A model generated the notes under the pieces. That model was not told the origin of the DNA. It saw nothing but the letters and a program-made list of their open reading frames with translations, and did not search any database. From contig OX465598.1 of the NCBI GenBank assembly GCA_950022295.1, forward strand, positions 2,542,001 to 2,606,000: 64,000 nt of DNA, given 5' to 3'. Below are positions 21,368-33,659 of this stretch, piece by piece. The first letter of the stretch is position 1, and each line of letters starts with the position of its first letter. This DNA is from Bromus sterilis. Lineage: Eukaryota; Streptophyta; Magnoliopsida; Poales; Poaceae. The position numbers and the translations under genes were made by a program.

Positions 21368-22560
21368 GTCTGCTGCATACTAGGAGTGGATAGCAGTATT
21401 ATCATCAGGGGGTTCTGTCCTGTCCTGTCCTTTCCTGTACATGAAGATGAAATATATACATAGAGAGAGAGAGAGAGAGAGAGACATGGATCAAGAACGG
21501 GCATATATTGCAACTGAAAGAAACAAGAGAAAAATAACACATGAGCAATTTGCATAGTACTCCTACAAGATAAGAAATTAGGAGCATGAGGTAGCCGGCG
21601 ATGGTTGTAGCAGGGGACTAGCTGCCGTTCTGTAGTAGCATACATACTTGCAGTGCTGGGCCTGGCCTGGGTGATGTGGATACAATCAGAAGGGGATACT
21701 AATACTACAAGCTAGCTAGAGTGTTATTACATGTCAGGGTGGTGGCTGTGATGAAGCATGATTTCTAGTACTCCCTCCTCCGATCCTAATAAGTGTCGCT
21801 CATCTACTACAAAGTTTGTACTAGCTTAATGCAAAATGAGCGACACTTATTATGGATCGGAAGGAGTAATAAACAAAATAAAAGAGTTGAGTGCAAGGTA
21901 GGTACTGTGCAAACAATGTAGTAAGTAGTACAGTACGTAGTAATAAACTGAAGGGAGGGAATCATCACCAAATGTGTAGTTAGATTAGATTAGATTAGAT
22001 TAGATTAAGCAAGGAATGAAGGAAGGAACAGAAGAGAAGAAGAATGAATAATGCAGGAGCAGTAGTAGGTGGGAGGAAACTGCAAGCATGTGAGAAATGC
22101 AGAGCATAAAAAAACCAAACTGAAGGGGATCACCAACTAATGAGCAGTAGATTAGATTAGAGAAGGAATAGGGGGAAAACAAAGAGTAGGTAGGTAGGTG
22201 ATGTTGAGCTAGGAAAGCAAGGAGGTGTGGATCCATGGGTCCGCCGTACAAGCAAAGCAAAGCAAGGTGGGATCTGAAGATACACAATTCAGGAACAGCT
22301 GAGAAATTGAACAGAGCAGCAGCAGCAGCAGCAGCAGGGGAATGAAGAAGACCAAATGTACCTAGATTGCTTGCTTCTTCTTCCTCTGCATCAAGAATGG
22401 CAACCGGAGGGGAATGCGCCGGCGACGGAGGTCCCAACCAACCAAGAGTTTCTTCTTCCACTGCTCCTCTTCCTCTTCTAAAAGAAGAAGAAGAAGAAGA
22501 AGAAGGAGTTCTGCTGTGCTCTTGTAATATACTAGATGAAGGAAGGAAAGAAAGGTCGCT
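21368..22560 (-). other. inferred PIP5K 5' leader with intron
   Basis: Upstream of the PIP5K start there is a donor-like CTAG/GTACAT at about 22362 and acceptor-like sites at 21380 (TCCTAG) and near 21437 (ATGTACAG). This implies an untranslated first exon in the purine-rich block about 22362-22560 and an intron near 0.95 kb. The intron holds a (GA)n tract (21461-21484), a Stowaway MITE, (TTAGA)n near 21981-22007 and (GCA)n near 22318-22336. This is inference from splice signals only. Confidence 0.5.
21769..21868. mobile_element. Stowaway-like MITE upstream of PIP5K
   Basis: A 100-bp foldback with TA at both ends, terminal CTCCCTCCTCCGATCC and GGATCGGAAGGAG, and the inner pair AAGTGTCGCTCAT/ATGAGCGACACTT. 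It is close in sequence to the copy at 13131-13228. Confidence 0.93.
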
Positions 22561-22599
22561 TCTTTGGTGTTCATGGCTGGCAGCTCAGCTCAGGTCGGG

Positions 22600-23157
22600 A
22601 GCCAACCAACGTGACAAGACAAGACATTATTTCCCTCCAACAAAATCTTTTTTATTTTCTTTATTAAATCTACGTATATTTGTCAAAGAAAAGAAAAAGC
22701 GGCCACTGCTCGATCGCGATCGATCTGCACATGACAAAAAAAAACAAAACGGAAAAATTAAAGCAGGGAGGCAGCATGTGATGTGAATACAAGAGAAGAG
22801 AGCAGAGAAGAGGGGCTCACTTCCACGTGACCCCCAGGCCCACAACACCCTTCCTCTTGCATCCATCCATCCACTTCTTAGAGCATCTTCAACAACATGT
22901 GTATATTTGAATGTTTATATATCCATATAGATAATGGTCTATTTTTTCTCATATACACGTTCAATTTTACATCAGATTGTCTATCTATATTCTCTCTTTT
23001 ATATTATTATATTATTTTATGACTATCAATTCAGCCATCATTTGAATAACAATCCAAAACAATTTATAATTACAACGATTAATTCACATACACCTATTCA
23101 TTGGTACTAGTCTAAAAAGATGTAAAGCATCCATATATGTACAGTATATAACATCAA
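22600..23157. other. intergenic, AT-rich, no gene seen
   Basis: It holds CATCCATC-type short repeats, a Lys-rich low-complexity frame, and from 22881 the 'GAGCATCTTCAACAAC' start that resembles one end of hAT-type MITEs. I could not find the matching far end. Confidence 0.4.
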
Positions 23158-23732
23158 TTTTTTAGCGAGTAAATAGCAAAAAACTACCACAATTCGGGTC
23201 GTCATTTCAGAAAATCATCAATTTTTTTAAAAAAATCTCTGATACCCACCATGTCAGAGGTCGGCTGTTTCAAAAAACCCTGTTGGCCGTCTTAGCAATT
23301 TTTTCCATCGCGATTATGAAAGATAGGATCCACTTATCATATTTAAATTTTACAAAAAAGTCCATGGAGAGAGATAAAAAACATTCGAGCCATGTGCTCC
23401 TTATGGCCGCAAAGGAGGGTAGCCACAGTGGGGCAAGGGAGGAGGAGGGAGGTGAACGGGAGAGAGCCAATAGAGAGCAGCGGGGCAGGGGAGGAGGAGG
23501 GCCAGCGGTGGGAAAGGAGAAGGGAGAGAGGACGGTTGTTTAAAAAAAAAATCAAGGGACCCTTTTGCAAAATTTAGATCTTACAAGTGGGCCCCAACTG
23601 TAATAATCGCGGTTAAGAAATGTTAAAGCAATCATTACTGGCATTGGGTATCTGGGAATTTTTTAAAAGTGGTGGTTTTCCGAAATGACAACCTGAACTA
23701 TGGTAGTTTTCTACTATTTACTCTTTTGTAGC
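23158..23732. mobile_element. Mutator-like MITE, ~557 bp, 9-bp target duplication
   Basis: Terminal inverted repeats of about 53 bases (roughly 43 match) begin GAGTAAATAG at 23167 and end CTATTTACTC at 23723. The flanks TTTTTTAGC (23158-23166) and TTTTGTAGC (23724-23732) are a 9-bp duplication with one mismatch, the size made by Mutator transposases. The interior is purine-rich and has no transposase, so it is non-autonomous. Confidence 0.8.
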
Positions 23733-26230
23733 ATTCCAAACTTTTTTTATTCACCTAATCCCAATCCAGAGCTTCCCTAGCCCAGAGACCTCTCATGGGA
23801 GCACTCAAATCGATCACCACCAGAGCAGTCGCGCCCCCACGGAAGCTCTCCTCTGCAGAATCTGGCATCAGAGTCATCGCCCGCCTCCCTTGCTCCCCCA
23901 CGTGATCCTTCCGTGCTGCCCCACGACTCACCAGTGGTTCTAACTTTGGCTCGATCGAGATGGTGGTGGTGATGTGCAGACGAGGATGACACAGCTGGGT
24001 GGTGCACGCCTTTCTCCATCATCATCCGCATGTGGAGGGAGGGAAAATGTAGCGGGCGTTTTGGGCTATCCACGACGCCCTTTTGTCAGTTCTATATGGT
24101 AGGCACATCCGAGTGCCCCCATATCGACCGCATATCGCCTGAAACCTATCAGTATGACGGCGGGCACCTCTTTAGATTAGGTGTGGACGCATTCATAGGC
24201 GACGCTCTGACTTTCCACCTTGTAGATGCCATCTATCGCGATCTGATTTTACAACGCGTGCGGTGATGCAATCCTCCTCTCCACCTTCGTAGTCGAAGCC
24301 GGATGCACCATGGTTCGAAGCAAAATCATGTACTACACGAGCGTCGAGCGGAGCTCTACGTAGAGGTGCGGGCGGTGGACCTATTGCAGATTTCACATTC
24401 AGAATCACAAAATATTTCCTGCTGCAATGGATGTACGTTCCTAGGTATGGAGTAAGTCACTTGTAAATGTATTACAAGCATGCCCAGATTAACCTACTAA
24501 TCACACATACATACATACATGGTATAGTAGCCACCTCCCTACGTACCTTTAGCACCCACGAAAGAGCAGAATATATTCCTTGTGTGGATCTGTGTCTGTT
24601 CCTTCTGTTAGTAGCAATTAAAATACACTTCAGGAAAAAGAAAAAAGACGAACAAGCTTTAATTTGGACGATCCATCCATGCATCTACTCCTATCTATCT
24701 TCCCTTTCGGATGCAACCACTGCGATACTACCACACATGCAGCACTTTACTTTACTTCTTTCCCCCTTGATAATTTAATTTAATTACTTTACCGGCTGGG
24801 TGCCATGCCAACGAACTATGCAACAGGAAAATCAATCTAGTATCACTTGGCATTTTCTTTGTCTTCCTTTCCTTATTATCAGCAAATGGATAGACATATG
24901 CATATGGATCGATCGATAATGGTGCATCTTTTTCAGCCGCGGGTCCTAAAGATGCATACATGTACACACATAAACTAGATCCATCACTAGGTAGCTTAAT
25001 CCCTAAGAGCAAAAAGGAAAAGAAAGAAGAAGAAAGGCTAAAGCTAAAATGCATGCATGCATGCTGCACTAGCCAAAGTACCACGCAGTAGCTTAATTAA
25101 GCAATCTCTCTTTCCATCCATCCTTCAATTTGCTTTCCTTTCCTTTCCTTTCATTTCTTTCTGATTTAAAAACGTGCCCCAAAAAAATCATTGTTTTGTA
25201 GACTAACCCCCAAACATTGATTCAGTAGATTATGTGTATGCATAAGATGATGCCAAATTTTTTTATCACAAACAAAAAAATTGCCTATCAATGTTCCATT
25301 AAGTTTATTTTTTATGCTATAATTACATTAGTTTTTGACGAATATGAGATTTGGATAAAGACTCAATTGCATTTGTCGAAACATAAACACCAAAAAGATT
25401 TTTTTTTGCGGGGTACACCAAAAAGATCCTTAGTCATGTCTTTAAAGGTATGTTTGGTTCGAGGGATGGGGTAGGGTGATTATGGTTATTCTCAACTAGT
25501 TTGTTAGGGATAGCCCTTTTTCTATTTGGTTGGCTCAATAAGGTTAGCTCGTATTTTGTTTGGTTTAAAGGATGATACATGGTTGGAGTTAGCCATTGGA
25601 GTGTTTGAATTCACGGATGAACGATGAATAGAGTTTGTGGTTATTTTTTAAAGATGTTCGGATTACCCACTTATTTTACAATTTTCTAATATAGCACAAT
25701 TAGTATATATGGTCTGTACAGTAAAAATGCCAATTTAACTAAACTTTGATGTCATACCACGAGACCAGTTTCATCATCATAGTACTATACTTGAACTTTG
25801 TTACACATGTTAGTTCATATTTGCAGCACCGTTGCGGGTGATGTAAGTTTTCTTCATCACACAGGGACCACATGAAAAATGGCCGTTTACATCACTTTGT
25901 GTGACAAAAATGCTATTCCAATAGGTGATGTATACACAAAAGCACAACCGTGAAGGAAAAAAATCATGTCCGACATCACTTTTACATCACATGTTGAAGC
26001 AACAACTGTCGTAGTGATGTAAAAATATTCTCTCTCCTATACTAAAACTGTTTTAGGGCATCATATGTCGAAAATGCTTTTAGCATATCGCAAATGGATG
26101 TCTCTATGTTATTAGCATATAGACGGATTTTGCAACTTAGTTTAGATTGTAGAAACGGACGAAGTGTTACATACATTGTAGAAACGGACGAAGTATTATA
26201 TAAACGGACGAAATAAATTTCATTTTCTGT
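23733..26230. other. intergenic, no gene recognised
   Basis: Mostly AT-rich. Short ORFs at 24030-24266 and 23777-24073 show no domain. A CATACATACATACATGG run lies near 24505. A 'GTATGTTTGGTTCGAGGG' motif near 25448 looks like a transposon edge without a visible partner. From about 25750 to 26020 there are repeated TGATGTAAA/TTTACATCAC words in both orientations, suggesting the subterminal repeats of a DNA transposon (low confidence). Confidence 0.4.
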
Positions 26231-26239
26231 TTTTTGTTG

Positions 26240-27770
26240 TCACTTTACAAGGGATTCAACCGGCAAGTTCACATGTACCTGGAATATATTCGCCACCCTA
26301 CCTGATCAACATGGCAATATAGCTAGGTATATTTCGCCCCCCTTTCCCATGCAACTACACCGCACGCCATCATGCACCTACACTACTTGACTTTATACTG
26401 GCTGTCAACTATCGTGCACATACAGTTAATTAACAAACTACTCAATCCCCGCAAAAACAAACTACTCAATCTTTTCTGTAATAAGTAAAACCTACCACTC
26501 AATTTTATTTTCCTTGCAATAAAACAAAACCAAACCAATGACCATGCATAGGTGCATAATAATGGACTAATGGTACATATATAATCTGACCTTCTTTCTT
26601 TAAATAAAAAATAATAATCTTATCGACAAGCTAGATAGTCTAAGAGTGGTACACCTTTTGCACACAGGTGATAGAGCTAATAAAGCTACCCAAAAGAAAA
26701 CTTGTACTAACTAATTAACCAAAGTATAGATACTATATTATGTCTTATGATGAGTGCTAGCAACCCAATTGATCTATGCACAACACTGTATTGTTGGCGC
26801 TTTATTTGGTCCGGCATTGTCGAGGACCTTGCGAGCTTCCGTCTCCAATCCCCTAGGGTTTTCATGGGCAACGATCGAGTTGGTTCTCTTTTTTGTTTTT
26901 TATTGCTTTGTGTTGCTAACAACAAAATTTCGACACAAGACTATTTTGCAAGACAAGTAGGACAATGTCATTCTTACATTTCATCGTGAAAACAATGATA
27001 TCCTTCTTACATTCCATGTCCATATATTCTCATAAATAAATAGTAGCGATCTAAGTTTATAAACATCGACTGCATGCATGTAACCGACGGGCCTTATATC
27101 ATGCAACGGAGGGAGGAAGAAGCACGTACGTAACTAGCTAGCAAACTCACATGTAGAATATATTCCTCCACTGCTCCAATCTGTACAACGGACCTTTGCT
27201 TTGATCAATCTATATTTGCTCCTCTCCCTTTTGCATGCAACTACACCCCACCATACAACTGCGCCACTTTACTTTATTTGTACTTGTTGCCAAATAGTTA
27301 ACATACTATCGATCTTGTAATCGCCTCACGAAAAATAAAAAGAAATCCATCGCCATACGTACGTGCATAATAATTGTAAATATACAATCTGACTTTCTTT
27401 CTTAAACAAAATTATTCTTATCAACAAAGCTATCACAAACACAATCAACAACAAAGCTAGTAATATGTAGTGATATATCTTTCCATTTTCTGCATGCAGG
27501 CGATGGAACTGATAAAGGTAGCCAAAAGAAAACTAGCAGTACTAACTAATTAACCAAAGTATAGATGCTATATGTCGTACGATGACACGGATCGTTTGTC
27601 TTTCTTCTTCTTTGCGGATGGACTATACCTAACGGCTAGCCTCTAGGTATATTTCTCCTCTCTTTCTTTGCCTTTTGCATTGCATGCAACTACGACTTAA
27701 CATTGCGCTTTATATATACTTTGCTTCCAGCTAGCATATAAATAGCCCATCAAACTTTCGGTCATGCACA
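26240..27770. repeat. diverged tandem duplication, two full and one partial copy
   Basis: Copy A (about 26240-26745) and copy B (about 27115-27585) share CACATGTA..GAATATATTC, CATGCAACTACACC, a 'CAATCTGAC.TTCTTTCTT' stretch and CTAACTAATTAACCAAAG in the same order. A third partial copy near 27640-27770 repeats GGTATATTTC and GCATGCAACTAC. Divergence is substantial, so the event is old. No coding capacity is visible. Confidence 0.65.
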
Positions 27771-27874
27771 ATGCATACGTGTTGTTTTATGACCTGATCA
27801 CTTTGTTTATATTTTTGTTCTTTTGTCATCGACAAAATTGATCGCCTTTTTTAGTCTAAAAAAAAGATTGATTG

Positions 27875-30012
27875 TGTCGGAATCCGAAATATGCGTATGT
27901 AATTCTAGCCTTAACTCAATCACATGGAGAGCCGAGAGACATACCCACTCATCAGAACAGACGAGGGGTATATCGTTCTCTCGGAAAGCTCGAACATGAG
28001 GGACATCCCATTCAGGCCCGGATGATCAACTGTAATGGGGTCCTCATCGTTCGCTCACAAGTCTAAATGGTTATGGGTGTCTCCGGTGGGCTCGATCGTA
28101 AAATGAAGTGTGACACGTAACGGGATCAGATGAGGACATCTCCGTACGCGCAATCGCATCGCGATACTCTGAGCTGCGCACAACTCAGAGCCACCTGTCT
28201 GTAAGAAAGACCGCCGGCGAGAGCAGAACTAACCTATCGAACCCCACACTAAGACATGCATGATATAACAATACACGCAACGCATATGCCCAGTGTAAAC
28301 AGTAGGTACTCATAACATGAACTCTATAAAGGGTACATCTTTATTGCATCTGCTATAGTAAGCAGACTTAGATATAATTAACACAGAGATCACGTGGCTA
28401 TGATCCAACATTACATTCAACAACGGAAAGCAACTTAGGTCTGAGTACAGACAAGTTTAATAAATGGCTTAGAGAAGCCTTATTTAATATATAAGCCCTT
28501 CCATGAAGGACGAGCCTGCTGTCTGGAACTACACTAGCTTAGTCCACGTCAAGCTCCATTAAGAAGCCATCATCAGGGTCAGTGGTTTCATCTAAAACAT
28601 AAAATAAGCGAACGTGAGTACAAAGTCGTACTCAGCAAGACTTACATCAGAACTAAACTACTCATGATCAACTATCAAGGCAAAGGAGGTGGAGTTTGTT
28701 AAGCATAAGTGTCATCTTTGACTTGGCTAACCTGTACTACGAATACCAGAATGAGGTAAGAGCGTACTCGAGTCCATCTATCCAATTATCCTAATCAAAT
28801 ACACCACTATGGATCTTTCCTCAACTTCCCACGAGAAAGCACGCCATAACACTCACACTTGGCATGTTTTAGACTAACCGTTGAAGTTGTCTAATAATCA
28901 GGCACAACTTTGACTTTCAGGTACAAACTAAAATTTGACAATTTTACTAAAGACCCTAAATTATATTATGAAATGTGATATCAATTTTTTCAGAGATATG
29001 AGTGACCTATGTTTTTCAGGGAGGTGGGTTTGTTAAGCATAAGTGCCAGCTTTGACTTGGCTAACCTATACTACGAATACCAGAATGAGGTAAGAGCGTA
29101 CTCGAGTCCATCTATCCAAGTCTCCCAATCAAATACACCACTATGGATCTTTCCTCGACTTCCCACAAGAAAGCACGCCATAGCACTCACACTTGGCATG
29201 TTTTAGACTAACCGTTGAAGTTGTCTAATAATCAGGTACAACTTTCCAAGTAGTCCTTTACTGCGGATGCGGCTATTCGAATGGTTTCTTAACCTTGCAA
29301 GGGTGTACTACGACACACACTTGTCCATTAGTTACCGCCAAGTACTCGTCACCATTCAAGGGGTGACGGCGAGGATGTTCACCATGATACTTAGCCCACG
29401 ACTCCCATCTAGTTCAAAGAGTCGCCTATCTGAGGGGGATCCGCATTAAAGTCTGGCCATGGTTCCAGTACGGCCTCAAACGATGTGTGCAGGATCCCAA
29501 GCCGGTCTAAGTAGTTGTTCTCTAACTTCGCAGACCGTGCCACAACCCTACCAGAACTTGCGAACTATTGCGACTCGTGGGTTCGAAACGGGGTAAGGTA
29601 ATAGGTCGAGAGGGGTTAGTGAGCCCAATGTGTGGTTGTACTCCTTGTCTTGGATCACCACACAAGAATTCTGACTTAAGGCGGTGTTCAACGAGACAAC
29701 CTGCTGTGTACTCCTACACAGCCTCTCATCGTTCACCTTGTTTAGGTCAAGTTCACCAACACATTTCCACCATCATCAACATGATCACTACCATCTTGAC
29801 TCACATCAAATAGCATCCTCATTGTAAACTCAAAGCATGTTGTAAGCTATAACCGTTGCAGGGGCCATATGATCACAATCAGCTCCTACATCTGCTAGGA
29901 TTGTGGTTTGCTTACTATGATGACACGATGATAGGTCATGCAAATGATTGGTTCAACTATGCGGTAGAAACGCATCATGGTAAACATCCTAAACATCCAT
30001 AAGCTAGATTCA
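27875..30012 (-). mobile_element. truncated gypsy LTR, same family as the LTR at 4273-8249
   Basis: The left end TGTCGGAATCCG aligns with the inner end of the LTR at 4273. Colinear similarity runs through motifs such as GGTCTGAGTACAGACAAGTT, GACTTGGCTA and GGATTGTGGTTTGC until about 30012. There the sequence jumps into an unrelated repeat. The outer half of the LTR, including the GC-rich block, is missing. Inside, a segment of about 230-240 bases (from GGAGGTGG near 28686 to AGGTACAACTTT) is present twice, separated by about 105 unrelated AT-rich bases. Some short deletions relative to the full LTR are also present. Confidence 0.85.
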
Positions 30013-33000
30013 TAAGAAGCACAATCGTGCCTCTAGAAAGTAAATGTTATTTTTCTTTTTAGAGGCATGGGACATATCTCTCACGGAAGCAAATCTATGA
30101 CCGTCGTATAAAAATTCCACTTAATGTTATTATTGGAAAATCAGCAAAATGTACAACACTTGTAATAAGCTCAAGTACTCTTTTTTCCCAGACGGGGACA
30201 CAAAAGGCCAACGAGCTTTTCAGTTGAACTAGAATATAAATCGGATTGTCCCTTGTAGTAAATGATAACAACACAAAAAGTAATGGAGCAAATGAGTAGG
30301 ATCCTTTCTCTTTCTTTGGTTTTCTTCATAATTTTTTTTGTCACCTTTCATTAGTTTACTTTAAAAAAATATGTCTACTTTTCTTCAATACCCAATACAC
30401 ATATTTAGTGTACACGTGAAATATATTTTTGATACACATTGAACATTTTTTAATAAATGATTTATTTTTTCATTCAATACATATTTTGAATACATGGTCA
30501 ACATTTTTTCAAATACACACGAAATATTTATATGGTATTATTTTTAAAACTAGGTGAACATTTCTCACATTGTATACATATTTTTTAAATGTCAAAAACA
30601 TTTTTTGAAATAAAAGAGTATTTATTTACCTTTTATCAAATACACATAATCATTTTTATGGTATTATTTTTCAAACTAGATGAACATTTCTCACATTGTA
30701 TAAATATTTTTAATGTCAATTTTTTTGAAAGACAAGAGTATTTATTTAAAATGTCAAGTATATTTTTAATGGTATGAAACTTTATTATATAATACACAAA
30801 CATTATTTGTACATTGTATACATTTTTTCATAAAAATTACATTCTTTTTTGAAACACATGAACATTGTTTTGTGTAAGGAGCATTATCTTGAAATTTTGT
30901 AAATCATGCTAAATATTTTTTCTACAATGTTCAAATTTTGCAAACTCATATTTTTTAATAAAATATAAATTTTAAAATATAATCATGTAAAATAAAAATA
31001 TGTGTGATATAAACATGGCATTACATAATAAATGATGCTATAGGCCGGTGCATGTACGGAACTGCTTAGCGTGAGGCTGCCCGACATCTCACTTTAAGCG
31101 AGACATAGGCGAGCCCCATGTGAAACCGAAGACCGACTAACATCAAGCGTCTGTTACCGACAACAAGTAATGTATGTGTAAAACTCTATATCAAGAGATC
31201 TCCAATCTTTGATGGTTATCAGCAACGGGTATGGAGACTATAACTTCTGCCTCCCCTAGAGGAGTTTCCCCACGTGTAGCTACTGGATTGATCTATATTT
31301 CTTATTTGCTTGTGCTCATTGGGTTTTTTTTATCAATGTTTTGGTTATGGATCAGGTATTGTAGGTTATTTCTGTACAAAATAATAATTGATTTTGGTTT
31401 TTGTTTCAGTTTTCTATGTATTTTCACTTGTTTTCTTTTTTCTTTTTGGTTTACATCGATTTTTCTTTTCTCGTCTTTTATCTTTTGCACTTGTTTTCTT
31501 TGTTTCTTTCGTGTCTTTAATGGTTTTTATTTCTTTCTTTTTTCTTCAGGTTTCTTTGCAAAAAAATTCTTTGTCGACTTTCATTGGTTTTTTAACACAT
31601 GTCTATTTTTCTTTAGTACACAATATACATATTGAGTGTGTATGTGAAACATTTTTTGATACACATTTAATGGATGATTTGAATAGATGGTCAACCTTTT
31701 TGAAGTACATATTGAAGATTTGTTTATGGTAATAAACATTTTTCAGATTTGAATATTTAATGTAAATGAGATGATTATTATATTCTATGATGCTAGAACA
31801 TTATTAAGTATTATGTGAATTGTTCTTGTATTAAGATTATATTGTTTAGAATCATGATTTTGTCATACGGGTTTAGGGCATCTATTCACCTGAGCCCACG
31901 TTGTACCATAAACCTATTTTAGGCTAAAACATGATTCTGAATAATATAATTTAAATACAACAACAATATACATCAAACTTTTGCAGGACGTGATTTTTCG
32001 GGATCTCCTAGAGGTGCTCTATCACGAGTATTGTGTTTGCCTCGCAGTCCTCAACATATGGCGACTGGGCCAATCCATTTTTAATGAACTAGATGATGCC
32101 CCGCACGTTGTTGCGGAACTTTTTTGAAAAATATTTCAGTGAATTTTTGGTTAAATGTATCATGTATATTTAAAATAATAACTTTTGAACTAATATAGGA
32201 TTTAATATAAATATCATAATAAAATAAAAATTATCATGCATGCATGTTGCATGTGGGGTTTTATTATGCATAGTGGCATATTGAGGTGGGTCTTTCTCAT
32301 GCATGTTGGATGATGAGCAACCAAACACGCCCCAAGTGCATGCAAGAAATAGTTTGTGGGTGTTCGGATAGGTGGTTTCTGGTAAAATGTAGAAATGTTT
32401 AATTTTATTTCAATTAAGGAATAATAATTGATTTTGGTTTTTGTTTCAGTTTTCTATGTATTTTCACTTGTTTTCTTTTTTATTTTTGGTTTACATCGAT
32501 TTTTCTTTTCTCGTCTTTTATCTTTTGCACTTGTTTTCTTTGTTTCTTTCGTGTCTTTAATGGTTTTTATTTCTTTCTTTTTTCTTCAGGTTTCTTTGCA
32601 AAAAAATTCTTTGTCGACTTTCATTGGTTTTTTAACACATGTCTATTTTTCTTTAGTACACAATATACATATTGAGTGTGTATGTGAAACATTTTTTGAT
32701 ACACATTTAATGGATGATTTGAATAGATGGTCAACCTTTTTGAAGTACATATTGAAGATTTGTTTATGGTAATAAACATTTTTCAGATTTGAATATTTAA
32801 TGTAAATGAGATGATTATTATATTCTATGATGCTAGAACATTATTAAGTATTATGTGAATTGTTCTTGTATTAAGATTATATTGTTTAGAATCATGATTT
32901 TGTCGTACGGGTTTAGGGCATCTATTCACCTGAGCCCACGTTGTACCATAAACCTATTTTAGGCTAAAACATGATTCTGAATAATATAATTTAAATACAA

Positions 33001-33650
33001 CAACAATATACATCAAACTTTTGCAGGACGTGATTTTTCGGGATCTCCTAGAGGTGCTCTATCACGAGTATTGTGTTTGCCTCGCAGTCCTCAACATATG
33101 GCGACTGGGCCAATCCATTTTTAATGAACTAGATGATGCCCCGCACGTTGTTGCGGAACTTTTTTGAAAAATATTTCAGTGAATTTTTGGTTAAATGTAT
33201 CATGTATATTTAAAATAATAACTTTTGAACTAATATAGGATTTAATATAAATATCATAATAAAATAAAAATTATCATGCATGCATGTTGCATGTGGGGTT
33301 TTATTATGCATAGTGGCATATTGAGGTGGGTCTTTCTCATGCATGTTGGATGATGAGGTGGCATGCTTGCATGTTGAGAGAAATATGGTAATGGAGGATG
33401 ATGTAACATGCATGATGAGGTGGAGTGTGTGCATGTTGAGAGAATTGGTAGTAGTGGGGAGCAACTTCTTAAGAATGTAAGATGTAAGATATGTTTTTGC
33501 TGGTTTTATGCTGCCATAGTATTGGTTTGAGCTTGGGTTTTTGGGCTTTTTTCTTCCTTGATTTTCTTTATTTTTTTGTCTATCAATGGTTTTGACCGCC
33601 TTTTTCTTTTTTATTATTTCAGTTTTTTTCTTTGTTACTTTGTGGTTTAG
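30013..33650. repeat. AT-rich interspersed repeat, copy 1
   Basis: Long AT-rich sequence with recurrent words such as GAACATTTTT, CACACATTG and ATTTTTGATACACATT. It is colinear with 44160-49600 (copy 2), and part of it (from about 31150) with 57120-57540 (copy 3). Copy 1 lacks both large insertions found in copy 2, so it records the empty sites (TAAATGATA at 30259-30267; ACGTG at 31988-31992 and 33028-33032). It looks like the body of an old DNA transposon, but no transposase was found. The Phe-rich ORFs are T-rich low complexity. Confidence 0.7.
31380..33357. repeat. 938-bp tandem duplication, two differences
   Basis: Copies at 31380-32317 and 32420-33357 are offset by exactly 1,040 bases and separated by 102 bases. 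By eye I count two substitutions (near 31442/32482 and 31865/32905), giving about 99.8% identity. Each carries the same 114-codon Phe-rich frame, which is not a credible gene. Confidence 0.95.
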
Positions 33651-33659
33651 GGGCATTGG

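Noticed and set aside
20726..21463. 245-codon ORF antisense to the MORN repeats
   Set aside because: Complement of the repetitive Gly/Tyr/Trp codons of PIP5K exon 1.
31231..32772. Phe-rich 114-134 codon ORFs
   Set aside because: T-rich low-complexity DNA, duplicated exactly with its repeat; no hydrophobic pattern of a real membrane protein and no start context.
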